This document shows positions 34,888 through 44,944 of a stretch of 64,000 bases of DNA, in pieces. Made by a program: the position numbers and the translations under genes. The stretch's first letter is position 1, and each line of letters starts with the position of its first letter. The notes under the pieces are model-generated. The model did not search any database. It saw nothing but the letters and a program-made list of their open reading frames with translations, and was not told where the DNA came from. The stretch comes from Progne subis subis. Its lineage: Eukaryota; Chordata; Aves; Passeriformes; Hirundinidae. Location: the NCBI GenBank assembly GCA_022316685.1, contig JAKJHU010000467.1:62001-126000 (forward strand), in the 5' to 3' direction.

Positions 34888-35130
34888 TCACATCATGATT
34901 TTTGGTTTTTATAATCACGTGAGGGTTTTTTTTTTTAATTTTCAGTTCTGAGAAGAGGTGACAAAAGCATTCTCTAAGTGATCTTGATGCTGAATGTCTC
35001 TTTAGGAGGTCTGGGCCTGGAGAAGAATGAGCCCCTTGCAAGCTGACCCTCTTTGGACAACCTGCTCCATACTCCCAACTTCACCATGTCTGACATCACC
35101 CACCAGGGACTAAACTCCCAAAATATAACA
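34888..35130 (+). repeat. Direct repeat, right copy
   Basis: Second copy of 33936-34190, about 950 bases downstream in the same direction. Confidence 0.85.
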
Positions 35131-35245
35131 AAAACAAAACCAAAAACCAAAAACAAAAACAACCAAACCAAAACCAAACCAAACCAAACAAACAAACAAA
35201 ACAAAACAAAACAAAAAAAAAAACCAAAAAACCCCACCCAACAAA
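35125..35245. repeat. A-rich simple sequence
   Basis: Runs of aaccaaaa, aaacaaac and aaaacaaaac type units directly after the second direct repeat. Confidence 0.85.
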
Positions 35246-35690
35246 CAACAAAAAAATCATTTTTCTTTACAATTAAAATCTAATTAAATAATTAGAATAT
35301 AATTGCATCTTTCTTATTTATAATAATTCTCTGTTTCTATACACCTAATTTTTATATTTATATTAAAAAAACCCATACATTTTAAGCAACCAAAAAAGTT
35401 TTTAGTCATTTGTTCTTAGCAACACAACTCCCTGCATTATTAATTGACCACTATTTGCTATTGATTTCTCCCTATTTTTTCTAAAGTAGTCTTAATTTAA
35501 GTCCTTTTCTCCTATTTTTAGCATTTTCTCAGACAGGGTAAAAGAGGCCACTTTGGGGTCCATGGAGACATTTCTAGGGCACATTTGGGGCAGTTTTGCA
35601 TCTGGGGAGGGAATTTGGAGAGAACTTGAGGGTCTGAAGGACTCTTGGGGGAGCTGGGCGGGAACTTGGAGGGGCACTTAGGGATTCAGT
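35246..35690. other. AT-rich to GC-rich transition, no gene
   Basis: Non-coding AT-rich sequence that passes into G-rich repeats of the type acttgggggtc at about 35560. Confidence 0.5.
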
Positions 35691-36580
35691 CAGACAATTC
35701 GGGGTTCGGGGGAGCACTTGGGGGTCCAGGGGGGCACTTGGGGGTCAGGGAGGGGAATCTGGGGGCCCTTCGGGCTCCGGGCGGGCACTTGGGGGCTCTG
35801 ACGGGGCTCTCGGGGGCGCGGGGGATGATGGGAGTTGTAGGCGCGGGTATAACACAGTTCAATCGGGCCGCGGAGCATCACGGGAATTCTGGGCACAGCT
35901 CCAATGGTTTTCTCGGGGACACGGGGCATGACGGGAGATGAAGTCTCGGCTGGAATAGCGCTCTAAGTGATCCGCGGAGCATCCTGGGAGCTGTAGTCCC
36001 GGAAGTGGCTCAAACGGGGTTTTTGAGGGTCCGGGAAGGCACTTGGGGATCACTTTTGCGTCCGAGCCGCGACTTGAGGTCCTCAGGGGGAACGTATATG
36101 GTTCGGGAGCACTTAAGGGGAGCTTGGGGAGCTCTAACCGGGCTCTTTAGGGCGCGGGGCACGGCAGGATTTATAAGCACGGCACTGTGTTTGGAGGGGC
36201 TCTGATGCTGGGGGGGATGATAGGATTCCAAGAAGTGGCCAGAAATCAGCATCGATGGGGTTGGGGCTGTTGGGAACGCTTTTGGGGGGGTCCCGAATGG
36301 ACGCGGAGGAGGGACTTAGTCACCCTGCAGGGTCTGGGGGACACTGATGGGATACGTCGGGGGGCGGATAAGGGGGGGGTGGGTGGTGTGGTTCTGTGGA
36401 GCGCGGGGCATGATGGGCGTTGAAGTCCAGGCTCCATTGGGGTTCAGTCGGGCCGCGGGGCGTGATGGGAGTTATAGGCAAACAGAAAAGATGGCGCAGG
36501 CAGCAAACTCCGCCCCTTGTGTCCTTATCACTGGTGCTGATTGGCTGCGGGCTGTGATGGGCAGCAGCCTCTGCAAATAG
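35690..36580. promoter_or_regulatory. CpG-rich promoter-like block with repeated ZNF143-like motifs
   Basis: Six imperfect copies of a GCATNNTGGGAGNTGTAGTC-type motif lie at 35824-35841, 35875-35893, 35926-35945, 35979-36000 (the best: catcctgggagctgtagtcc), 36408-36428 and 36460-36479. This resembles the ZNF143/STAF site. Downstream come aagatggcg at 36488 (YY1-like), a GC box ctccgcccc at 36509 and an inverted CCAAT box gattggct at 36537, an arrangement seen in housekeeping promoters. Short G-rich repeats (gcacttgggggtc) occupy 35690-35800. No downstream gene is visible. Confidence 0.45.
36491..36580 (+). other. Small open frame at the YY1-like start
   Basis: Begins MAQAANSAPCVLITGADWL inside the aagatggcg motif and ends at TAG after 29 residues. 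It could be a first-exon remnant or chance. No homolog is recognised. Confidence 0.2.
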
Positions 36581-36639
36581 GAAACAGTGGAGGGGGGGGA
36601 GAAGCTTATTCAATCCCTCCAGTCTCTTCCACTCCAGCC

Positions 36640-37135
36640 CAGGTTATCCCCAGTACAACCCAGTACATATACAGTGCCCGTCCAGTCCCACCCACTACAG
36701 CACATTTCATCCCCAGTAAAGCCAAGTAAAACCCCAGTGCCCCTCCAGGCCCTCCAAGTGCAGTCCAGTCCCTCCCAATACACCTGAGTTCATTTCCATT
36801 CCCTTCCAGTTCCCCCAAGTATCATCCAAAGTACACCCCAGAGTCCCCTGGATTGTCCACAGTGTTCCCAGTGTCCCAAGTTTGTCCCAGTATCCCCCAG
36901 TATCACTCAAGAGTACCCCCAGTATGTCTCAGTATGGCCCAGTATCACTCCCAGTATGTCCCAGTATGTCTCAGTGTACCCCCACAGTCCATCCCAGTCT
37001 GCCCAGATTCCCCCTCAGCATTCCCGGTGTTCCCAGGTTGTCCCAGTCCACCCCAGTATCACTCCCAGTATGTCCCAGTGTCTCCCTCAGCGTTCCCAGT
37101 GTCCCCCAGTGTGTCCCAGTCCTCCCCAGTGTTTC
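36640..37135. repeat. CCCAGTA-type degenerate minisatellite
   Basis: Many imperfect units such as cccagtatcactcccagtat and gtcccagtatgtc. It is open in several frames only because the units repeat. Confidence 0.8.
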
Positions 37136-37780
37136 CAAGGAACCTTGAACTGCTCACAGTTGCTGTGGCACCCAAACCCAGCAGTGGGGTCAGTGCAGTG
37201 TCCATGGCCACAGCCCCTTGCCATGGCCCAGGGCAGGTTGGGATGATGATCCACCCTCACAGCTGGCCCAGGGCACGGCTGCAGTGGTTTTGGTGGCACC
37301 TTGGGCTGGCACACACTCGAGGAGTGTGTCTGTTTCCAGTGGGGAAAATTAGGAGGTTTACATTCCTTCAAAAAAAAGAAAACCCCTTTTTGCCTGAGTG
37401 CAGGCAGCTCTCCAAGGAAAGCAGGTCCCAGGTGTGTGAGGACAGACAGGATGGGCTTGGGGAATGTGCAGCAAAGTTGTCCAAACTGGGTCAGATCTCA
37501 AGGCACAGCTTCTGTGACCAGGTCAGACTTCCTGAGGAGAGACCCTGGATCAATATCAATCACAGAATGCTGCAATCACCTCTTCTCTAGAGATAACAGT
37601 AATACAACACACCTTTTATAACAGGAATGTGTATTTCTTAGAAGCTCTTTGAAATCTTTCTCCATAACTGTTGTAGAAAACATTCCTAATGAACTGCACC
37701 AGCCCAGAGGGAAATCAAGGCACAGCCATGGTTTGTCAGGACTTGCTTGATCCCAAGGAGGCCCCGTGGTGCATTTGGTG
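37136..37780. other. No gene recognised
   Basis: Unique-looking non-coding sequence between two tandem arrays. Confidence 0.5.
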
Positions 37781-38395
37781 CTGAGCCCTCAGGGCCTGAG
37801 AGGAGATTGCACAGACCTTTCCAGCAGTCCAAGTCACAGGAAAAACCCAAAATGTCTCACAGCATTCATGGGTCCCACTGAGGTCCATCCCCAACACAGG
37901 CTCCTCATGTACTCCTTGGAGGACAGAATTGGAGGCCATGATTGCCCAAAAACCTCTCAGAGACTCAGTGTGGAAAGGAAAACCCAAAGTACCTTAAAAA
38001 ACCTAGAGTATTACAGAGCATGAATGAGCCCTGCTGAGTGTCAATACAAAGCCTCTCTAGGGATTCATTAAATATTGGATAATTGGAGGCCATGACTGCA
38101 CAAACCTCTCAGGGATTCAGTGTCAAAAAGTAGTACTTTAATGATTCTTGCGTACTTTGAGGCATTAATGAGCCCCACTGAGTGTTGTTACTGACAAAAC
38201 ATCTCCAGGGACTAATTACAGCAGATAATTGGAGGCCATGATTGCACAAACCCCTCAGAGACTCCCAGGCCAAAGCAAAACCCAAAGTCCTTTGGAAAAC
38301 CTGCAATCCCTGGGAGCATTCAGGAGCCCCCCAGGGCCATTCCTGCCCAAGGCTCCCCAGGGACTGGTCCCAGCAGATCCCTGAGGCCACTGGGA
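37781..38395 (+). repeat. Tandem repeat of about 150 bases
   Basis: The landmark ggaggccatg recurs at 37931, 38085 and 38231, each time within cctctcagagactcagtgt and aaacccaaagt context. Three full units and a partial fourth are visible. Confidence 0.8.
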
Positions 38396-38750
38396 TGTGG
38401 GGGGATGCTGAGGGCAGGACAAGGGGCTGACAGTGCCCAGCCTTGCTGGGGCTGTGCCAGGAGGCCCCAGGGCCTCAGGACAAGGTGTCTCCTCACAGCC
38501 CTTGGTGGCACAGACCCTGCTGTGCCCCAGGGCACCAAGACTTGGCTTCTCCTGGGCACTGCCAGCCCTGCCAGGGCCCTTGGCCATGTCCAGCACAGCT
38601 TGTCCTGCACTGTCCCACAGCTGCTGCTGTGTCCCTGCAGGCTGCACACTCCCATCTCGCTGCCCCCTGGCTCTGCCCTGCATTTCCCTTTCTCTTCTCC
38701 CTCATATCCTGGGATGGAACATGGGAGAATGGGTCAAAGCTGTAGCAGGG
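38396..38750. other. GC-rich sequence, no gene recognised
   Basis: Similar in texture to the cores at 19-20 kb and 33 kb. No domain is found in any frame. Confidence 0.4.
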
Positions 38751-38754
38751 ATGG

Positions 38755-38985
38755 TTTAGACTGCACAGGAGAAAGTGTTTCTTTCCTGAGAGGGTGCTCA
38801 AACACTGCACAGGCTCCCTGGAGAGGTGGTTGATGCCCCAAGGCTGTCGGTGTTTAAGAGACAGTGCCCTTAATGACTGCTTTCACTTTTGGTCAGCCCT
38901 GGAGGGGTCAGGCACTTGGAGCAGACCATCATTCTGCTCTGAACTGCAGATCATTCCCAACGGGACTATCCTGGTCTGGTCTATC
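38755..38985 (+). mobile_element. CR1 LINE 3' UTR fragment
   Basis: The plus strand carries cacaggctccctggagaggt, ccaaggctgtcggtgtttaa and cttttggtcagccctgg in CR1 order. The final octamer tail is lost. Confidence 0.75.
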
Positions 38986-39054
38986 CCATTCCATAGTCAT
39001 ACCTGTACATGGATCCCTGCAGCAGCTGTGCTCAGACACTCTGCCAACAACATT

Positions 39055-39245
39055 CTCCTTGGTTCTGCAGTGTCACAAGGATCCATGATCCATGAGGTTC
39101 TCTAGTGTCACCATGGTCTCTTTGGTTCCACATGGCCTTGCTGTGCCACAATGGCCCCTTGGTTCCATGAGGTTCTGTACTGTCAACAGGAATCTCCTTG
39201 GTTCCACAGTGTCATAATGGACCCTTGGTTCCATGAGGTGCCTGG
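39055..39245 (-). repeat. Dispersed minisatellite, short block
   Basis: About five units of the ccttggttccatgaggt...cagtgtcacaatgg type, reverse orientation. Confidence 0.8.
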
Positions 39246-39249
39246 CCTC

Positions 39250-40480
39250 CCACAGCCTCTCAGAGACCCTTTTCCCCGTCACAATCCCTCACAGCCCCTC
39301 ATGGCCCCTCACAGCCCCTCACAGCCCCAGGCACAGGGCTCCTCCCAAAGGAGAAGGGGTCGGGCCCTGCTTGTTCTCCTTTGATTTCGGTCCCTTCACA
39401 GCCATGAGTAAAGAAAGGCTGAAATGGAGCCTTTCCCCAGCGTTCCCCTCGGGGTTCATTGCGGCTGAAGCTGTGTGCTGGCGCTGGCCCCAGCGCGAAC
39501 ATCCCTGCAGCCGCCCAGGCCTTTGCTGTCCCCCCGTGTCCATTCCCTGTGCCCGAGTCCCGCCCGGCTCTGGCAGCAGCAGGAGCCGCAGCGCAGCGGG
39601 CGCCGGCCCGGCCCAGCCGGGGCTCCCGGGCAGGAGCAGCAGCAGCGCCGGCCCCTTCCCACCTGCTCCTGCCTCGGCTTCCCAGGGGATTTTCCAGCTG
39701 AATTCTGGAGTAGAGCGACAATCACCCACAAACAGCCCTGATTCCTCAGGGCCCGGCTGTGCTGCCCTGAGCCAGCCTCCAGAGAAAGAAAGGATCGGGT
39801 TCCAGCGCTGTTTTCAGCACTGTTTTACGCACCCTGAGGTGACAGCAGGAGGCTGCTGCTGCCTTTGCCTTGGGAATTGTAGATCATGACTGCTGTTGCC
39901 CCTCTTCTGCTTGCCACTTGAATTTTATCTGTAAAACTGCAATTTTTTGATTGGTGCCACCCAGAGTGCCTTTGTGATGGGGAACTCTGGCATCATGAGT
40001 AGCAGATCTCCAAATGTTCACAGGTCCCTGAGCTCAAAGTTGAGGAGAATTAAAGACACACAGGCCACATTTGCAGTGCTCAAACACAGCCCTGTTGCTG
40101 TTGCTGCTGAAATAGAATCAGCTCACAGAGGTCATCACAGAATTTGCCTCTGGAGTGAAAAATAAAATGAAAAAATCCACCAGAAGAGGAAAAAAAAATG
40201 AGAACTTCTCAACTCGCTTCATCGTTGCTTCCGAGCAGCAGCACAAAGTGGAGATGCCCAGAGGTATCTCCAGCTGCTGCTGATCCCAGTTGGAGCCCAG
40301 CCTGCTGCCCAGTCCCAGCAGAACCTGAGCCCAGCCCGGGGAGCTCCCGCAGTGTCGGGAGCTCAGCGCACGCGGGGCCAGGCCCAGAGCCCCGGGCACG
40401 GCCGCCGATTGCGGGGCAGCGGCACAGGCGGAATGTCCTGCGGCCCAAACCTCCTGCTCCTGACACACAGCGCCTGTTAC
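39250..40480. other. Two GC-rich blocks without a recognised gene
   Basis: 39430-39700 and 40240-40450 are GC- and CpG-rich and separated by ordinary sequence. A short cctcacagcc repeat lies at 39285-39330. Open frames occur on both strands. It may be promoter-like or an old exon, but nothing is identifiable. Confidence 0.35.
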
Positions 40481-40639
40481 CCTGATTTTTCTGAGTTTTT
40501 AAAGCCTTTTGAAATAGTTAGATCTTTTAGTTACTGTAGAATATTAGAGCAGTTTTCTACCTTTTCCCACAGATGTAACATAAACAAATTCTTTGTTTTT
40601 CAATCCTGTCCTTTGTTTGCTTATTTCTAACCTGAAAAC

Positions 40640-40850
40640 AACTGTAACTGACAATTGTTCTGGCCACTGAGGCTGAGAGGTGGAAACCCCAAAAAGCCAA
40701 TCTTCTGCTAGACCCAGAAATGTATAAAAAGTAAGAAATAAACCAAGGGATTTCTTCTCTCCGCTCTCTCGGATGTGAGCTGGATCGGAAGGACCTCTGC
40801 GAAAATCTCTTTTCTGCGTGTGACTGCTTTGTGTGTCTCAGTGACAAGTG
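40640..40850 (+). mobile_element. Possible LTR fragment
   Basis: A TATA box (tgtataaaaagt, about 40722) is followed within 20 bases by aaataaacc and then a pyrimidine-rich stretch (ttcttctctccgctctctc), the layout of a short U3-R-U5. No partner or borders are confirmed. Confidence 0.3.
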
Positions 40851-41423
40851 CCCATCATTCTCCCTCTCCTCCTCCTCCTCCTCTCCCAGCACAGCACAAA
40901 TTCCAGCTCAGAGGAGGCTTCCCAAGACAGGGCTCAGGCTTCTTTTTCAGCCTGAGTGTTCCTGCAGAGGAACAGGGCATCTTTCAGGCAGTTCCACAAG
41001 CTCAGAGTTCTTATTTCATGGGAAATCTGAGATGCGATTGGCCTTGTTAGGAAGGACAAAAGCAGAGGGAATGGATTGGAAATGATTTGGACAAAATGAC
41101 CCTTCTTACAGACCAAGTTCACCAAGTTCATCTTCATTCCCTGCATTTCGCCATTTCAGATTCTTTCTGTCATCTGCTCTGAGAGCTTGTTCTGCTGCTT
41201 CCAATGAACTGATTGTACTCTTTGATTTATACCAGTGCATGAGATGTAGAATCATCAAAGCTGAACACAGAAACAAATTCCCTCTTTCAGCCCATTTTCA
41301 TGTTCTGGATCACTTTTGAAATGTCCATGGTGTTGTTGAAATGACTATCACACAACCCTCAGCTTCTGGCTGCAGGCTCTGGAGATTCTTTCTCTGCATT
41401 CACCCAGGCTTGTACTCCCTTAC

Positions 41424-43985
41424 AATTGACAGAATCATGGAATCACTATGTTGGAAGGGATCTTCAAGATTATCGAGCCCAATCCTTGCCCTAACGCTCA
41501 ACTAAATCATGGCTCTGAGTGCCACATCCAGTCTTTTTACAAACACATGCAGGGATGGTGATGCCACCACCTCCCCAGGCAGACCATTCCAGAACATTAT
41601 TGCCCTTTTCGTAAAAAGATTTTTCCTAATATCCAACCTGTATTTCCCTTGATGCAGCTTCAGACTGTGTCCTCTCATTTTGTCAGTTGCTGCCTGGAGA
41701 AAGAGACCAACCCCCACTTGACTACAACCACGCTTCAGGAAGTTGTAGAGAGTGAAAAGGTCACCTCTGAGTCTCCTTTTCTCCAGGACAAACAAGCCCA
41801 GCTCCCTCAGGCACTCCACACAGGACCTGTGTTCTAAGTCCTTCACCAGACTTGTTGCCATCGTCTGGATGCACTCAAGCATCTCAGCGTCCTTCCTAAA
41901 CTGAGGGGCCAGAACTGGACACAGCACTCCAGGTGTGGCCTCACCAGTGCTGAGCACAGGATAATAATCACTGCCCTGCTCCTGCTGGCCACACCATTCC
42001 TGATCCAGGCCAGGTGCCATTGGCCTTCTTGGCCACCTGGGCACACTGCTGGCTCATGTCCAGCCTGCTGTCCATCAGTGCCCCAGGTCCCTTTCTGCCT
42101 GGGCACTGTCCAGGCACACTGTCCCCAGACTACAACATTGCAGGGGGTTATAGTGCCCAAAATGCAGGACTCAGTACTTGGACTTATTAAACCTCATCTT
42201 GTTGGACTCTGCCCATCCATCCAACTGTTCCAGGTCTCTCTGCAGAGCCCTCCTACCTTCCAACAGATCTACACATGCTCCCAGCTTGGTGTCATCTGCA
42301 AATTTACTAAGGAAAGACTCATTACCCTCATCCATGTGATCAATAAAAATCCTGAACAGAGCTGGCCCCAGCACAGACCCCTGAGGAACACCACTGGTGA
42401 CTGGCTGCCAGCTGCATGCAGCACCGTTCCCCACCACTCTCTGGGCCCGGCCATGCAGCCAGTTCTTAACCCAGCAAAGAGTGCTCCTGTCCAAGCCGTG
42501 GGCTGCCAGCTTTTCCAGGAGTGTGCTGTGGGAGACAGTGCCAAAGGCCTTGCTGAAGTCCAAATACACAACATCCACAGCATTCCCACATCCACCAGGT
42601 GGGTCACCTGGTCATAAAAGGAGAGCAGGCTGGTCAAACACGACCTACCCCTCCTAAACCCACGCTGGCTGGGTCTGATACCCTGGCCATCCTGTAGGTG
42701 CTGTGTGATGACACTCAATATAAACTGCTCCATGACCTTACCGGGTACTGAGGTCAGGCTAACTGCCCTCTAATTACCAGGATCCTCCTTCCCACCCTTC
42801 TTGTGAATGGTGTCACATTGGCCAGCTTCCAGTCACCTGGAACCTCACCAGTGAGCCAGGGCTGTTGGTAAATGATGGAGAGCAGCTTTGCAGGCTCATC
42901 TGCGAGCTCTCTCATGACCTTGGGATGGATCCCATCTGGGCCCATAGATTTCTGAACATCCAAGCATCTCAGCAGTTCTCTGACTGCCTCCTCCTGGATA
43001 ACAGGGGGATCATTCTGCTCCCTGACACCATCTACCAGCCCAGGAGGGCAGTTGTTCTGGGGACAAGCTGTCTTCCCACTAAACACTGAGGAAAAGAAGG
43101 CATCAAGCACTTCTGCCTTCTCCTCATCTGCAGTTACTGAGTTCCCTCGCACATCCAGTAGAGGACAAAGGTTGGTCTTACCCTTCCTTTTGCCTCTAAT
43201 ATATTTGTAAAAACATTTTTTATTATTCTTTACAGAAGCTGTCAAATTAAGTTTGAACTGAGCTTTGGCCACCCTACTGTTTTTCCTACATGCCCTAGCA
43301 ACTCTCTTAAGTACCTCCTGAGAGACCTGACCCTCCTTCCAAAGATGGTACATCCTCTTTTTATTCCTAAGGTCTTTCAAAACCCTGTTGCCCATCCAGG
43401 ATGGACGTTTGCCTTGTCAGCTCATCTTTCAGCACACAGTCTGTTCCTCTGCACTCAAGATCTCTGCTTTGAAGGACGCCCACCCTTCCTGGACTTCATT
43501 GTTTTTAAGGGCTGTTTCCCAAGGAACTCTCTGAATAAGTCTCCTAAACAGGCCAAAGTTGGCCCTCCTGAATTTTAGTGTAAAAGTCTTATTGATGTTC
43601 CTCCTGATTTCACCAAATATTGATAACTTGCTCATTTCTTGATCACTGTGCCCCAAGCATCCTCCAATCACCACATCTCCCACCTGTCCTACTCTATTTG
43701 CAAACAACAGGTCTAACATAGTCCATCCCCTGGTGGGCTCACACCAGCTGTGACAACAGGTTGTTCTCCATACACTCCAAAACCTTCCTGGACTGCCTCT
43801 TTTCTGCTGTATAGAGATCCCAGCAGATGTCTGGCAGGTTGAAGTCACCTACAAGAACAGGGGCTGGTGATCCTGAAACATTCTCCAGCTGCTTATAGAA
43901 TAAGTTGTCCAGCTCTTCTTCTTCCTGCTTGGGTGGACAATAACAGACTCCCAGTAGGTACCACCGGTACCCTGTCCTGTTTTCT
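41424..43985 (-). mobile_element. CR1 LINE, 5'-truncated, about 2.5 kb
   Basis: The minus strand encodes CR1 ORF2 from mid-endonuclease to the end: GVCYCPP... and VLVGDFNLPDI at the right end, then the linker region (QEEAVRELLRCLDVQKSMGP, then DGIHPKVMRELADE), then reverse transcriptase ([27 protein letters not shown]), ending with a CR1 3' tail (gaatcatggaatcac near 41432). Several frameshifts and stops make it inactive. The RT catalytic FADD is present. Its 5'-most 160 bases belong to the right arm of the inverted duplication. Confidence 0.9.
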
Positions 43986-44741
43986 TAGGGGAGAACAGTC
44001 ACAATGAAAACCTTACCAATGGCACAACTCCCCAGTCCACAAGGAAAAGAAAGAACAAGTTTTCAGGTTTATTAACTATTTGTCCTGCTTTGCTGCAGGA
44101 CTCCTGCTGCATGCACAGAGTGGAAAGCCAAGGGAAGCTGCCGTTGGTGGCACATCTTGTGCCAGAAGCTCCACCCTGGTTTGCAGGAACGTTTCTTGGA
44201 AAGAGCAAATGGGATTGTGGAGCAGATTCTGGGAAAACTGAAAGAGCTTTTGAGAAATGAAATGAAAATGGAAAGAAACATTCCAAGATGTTTTTCTCTA
44301 TTTATTTCCATGCTCCCCTTTTCCATCTTGCACTACTTCTCCATCCCATCAATTCCAAATGGATCTCACCTTGAAGATCCATGAGTTGGCAAATTTCAGA
44401 CACTGTAAAATACCATGAGCTACATGCAGTTTGCCTTCCCCTGTTTTTCTTGGAAAGCAAGTCTGGAGACACAGGTGCAGTGCTTGGGTCAGGTACAAAT
44501 TGTGCGTTCAGGGAATGTGCTCTGACAGTGTCTGACCCTCAGCAGGGACAATGCACAGCAGCAGCCAAGGGGATTCCTGTGCCACCGTGCCGGAGTCAAG
44601 ACTCTGGGTCTTGGCTCAACACTGCAAAGTTCCCGTGTCTGGACAGGCTCAGGGGCTGCCCCCGGGGAGCGCGGGGCTCGGCGCAGGGCTGAGCGGGCAA
44701 CGGACAAACGGACACAGGGAAAAACGGCCCCAGGGCTTCAG

Positions 44742-44789
44742 TTGCAGCAGCAGCAGCGGCAGCGGCAGCAGCAGCAGCAGCAGCGGCAT
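44742..44789 (+). repeat. CAG/CGG trinucleotide microsatellite (right arm)
   Basis: Counterpart of 4682-4733 but a few triplets shorter, with a different pattern of cgg interruptions. Confidence 0.85.
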
Positions 44790-44944
44790 AAGCCAAAGAG
44801 AAGATTTTGTCTACCCCGTCCTGCTTTTTCTCTCCCTCTCCCTCAGTCCCGCACATTCTCCCGCAGTCCCGCACCCTCTCCCGGTCTCCCTTTCCCGGTG
44901 TCCCCCTCCTCTCCCAGTCTCCCTCTCCCCTGCTGGGCCGGGCC

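Noticed and set aside
36853..37590. A 245-residue frame with repeated QYHSQYVPVCPS-like units
   Set aside because: It translates the CCCAGTA minisatellite; other frames of the same region are open too.
39430..40450. Possible exon or promoter in two GC-rich blocks
   Set aside because: No splice-bounded conserved frame and no recognised promoter motifs beyond GC content, so no gene was called.
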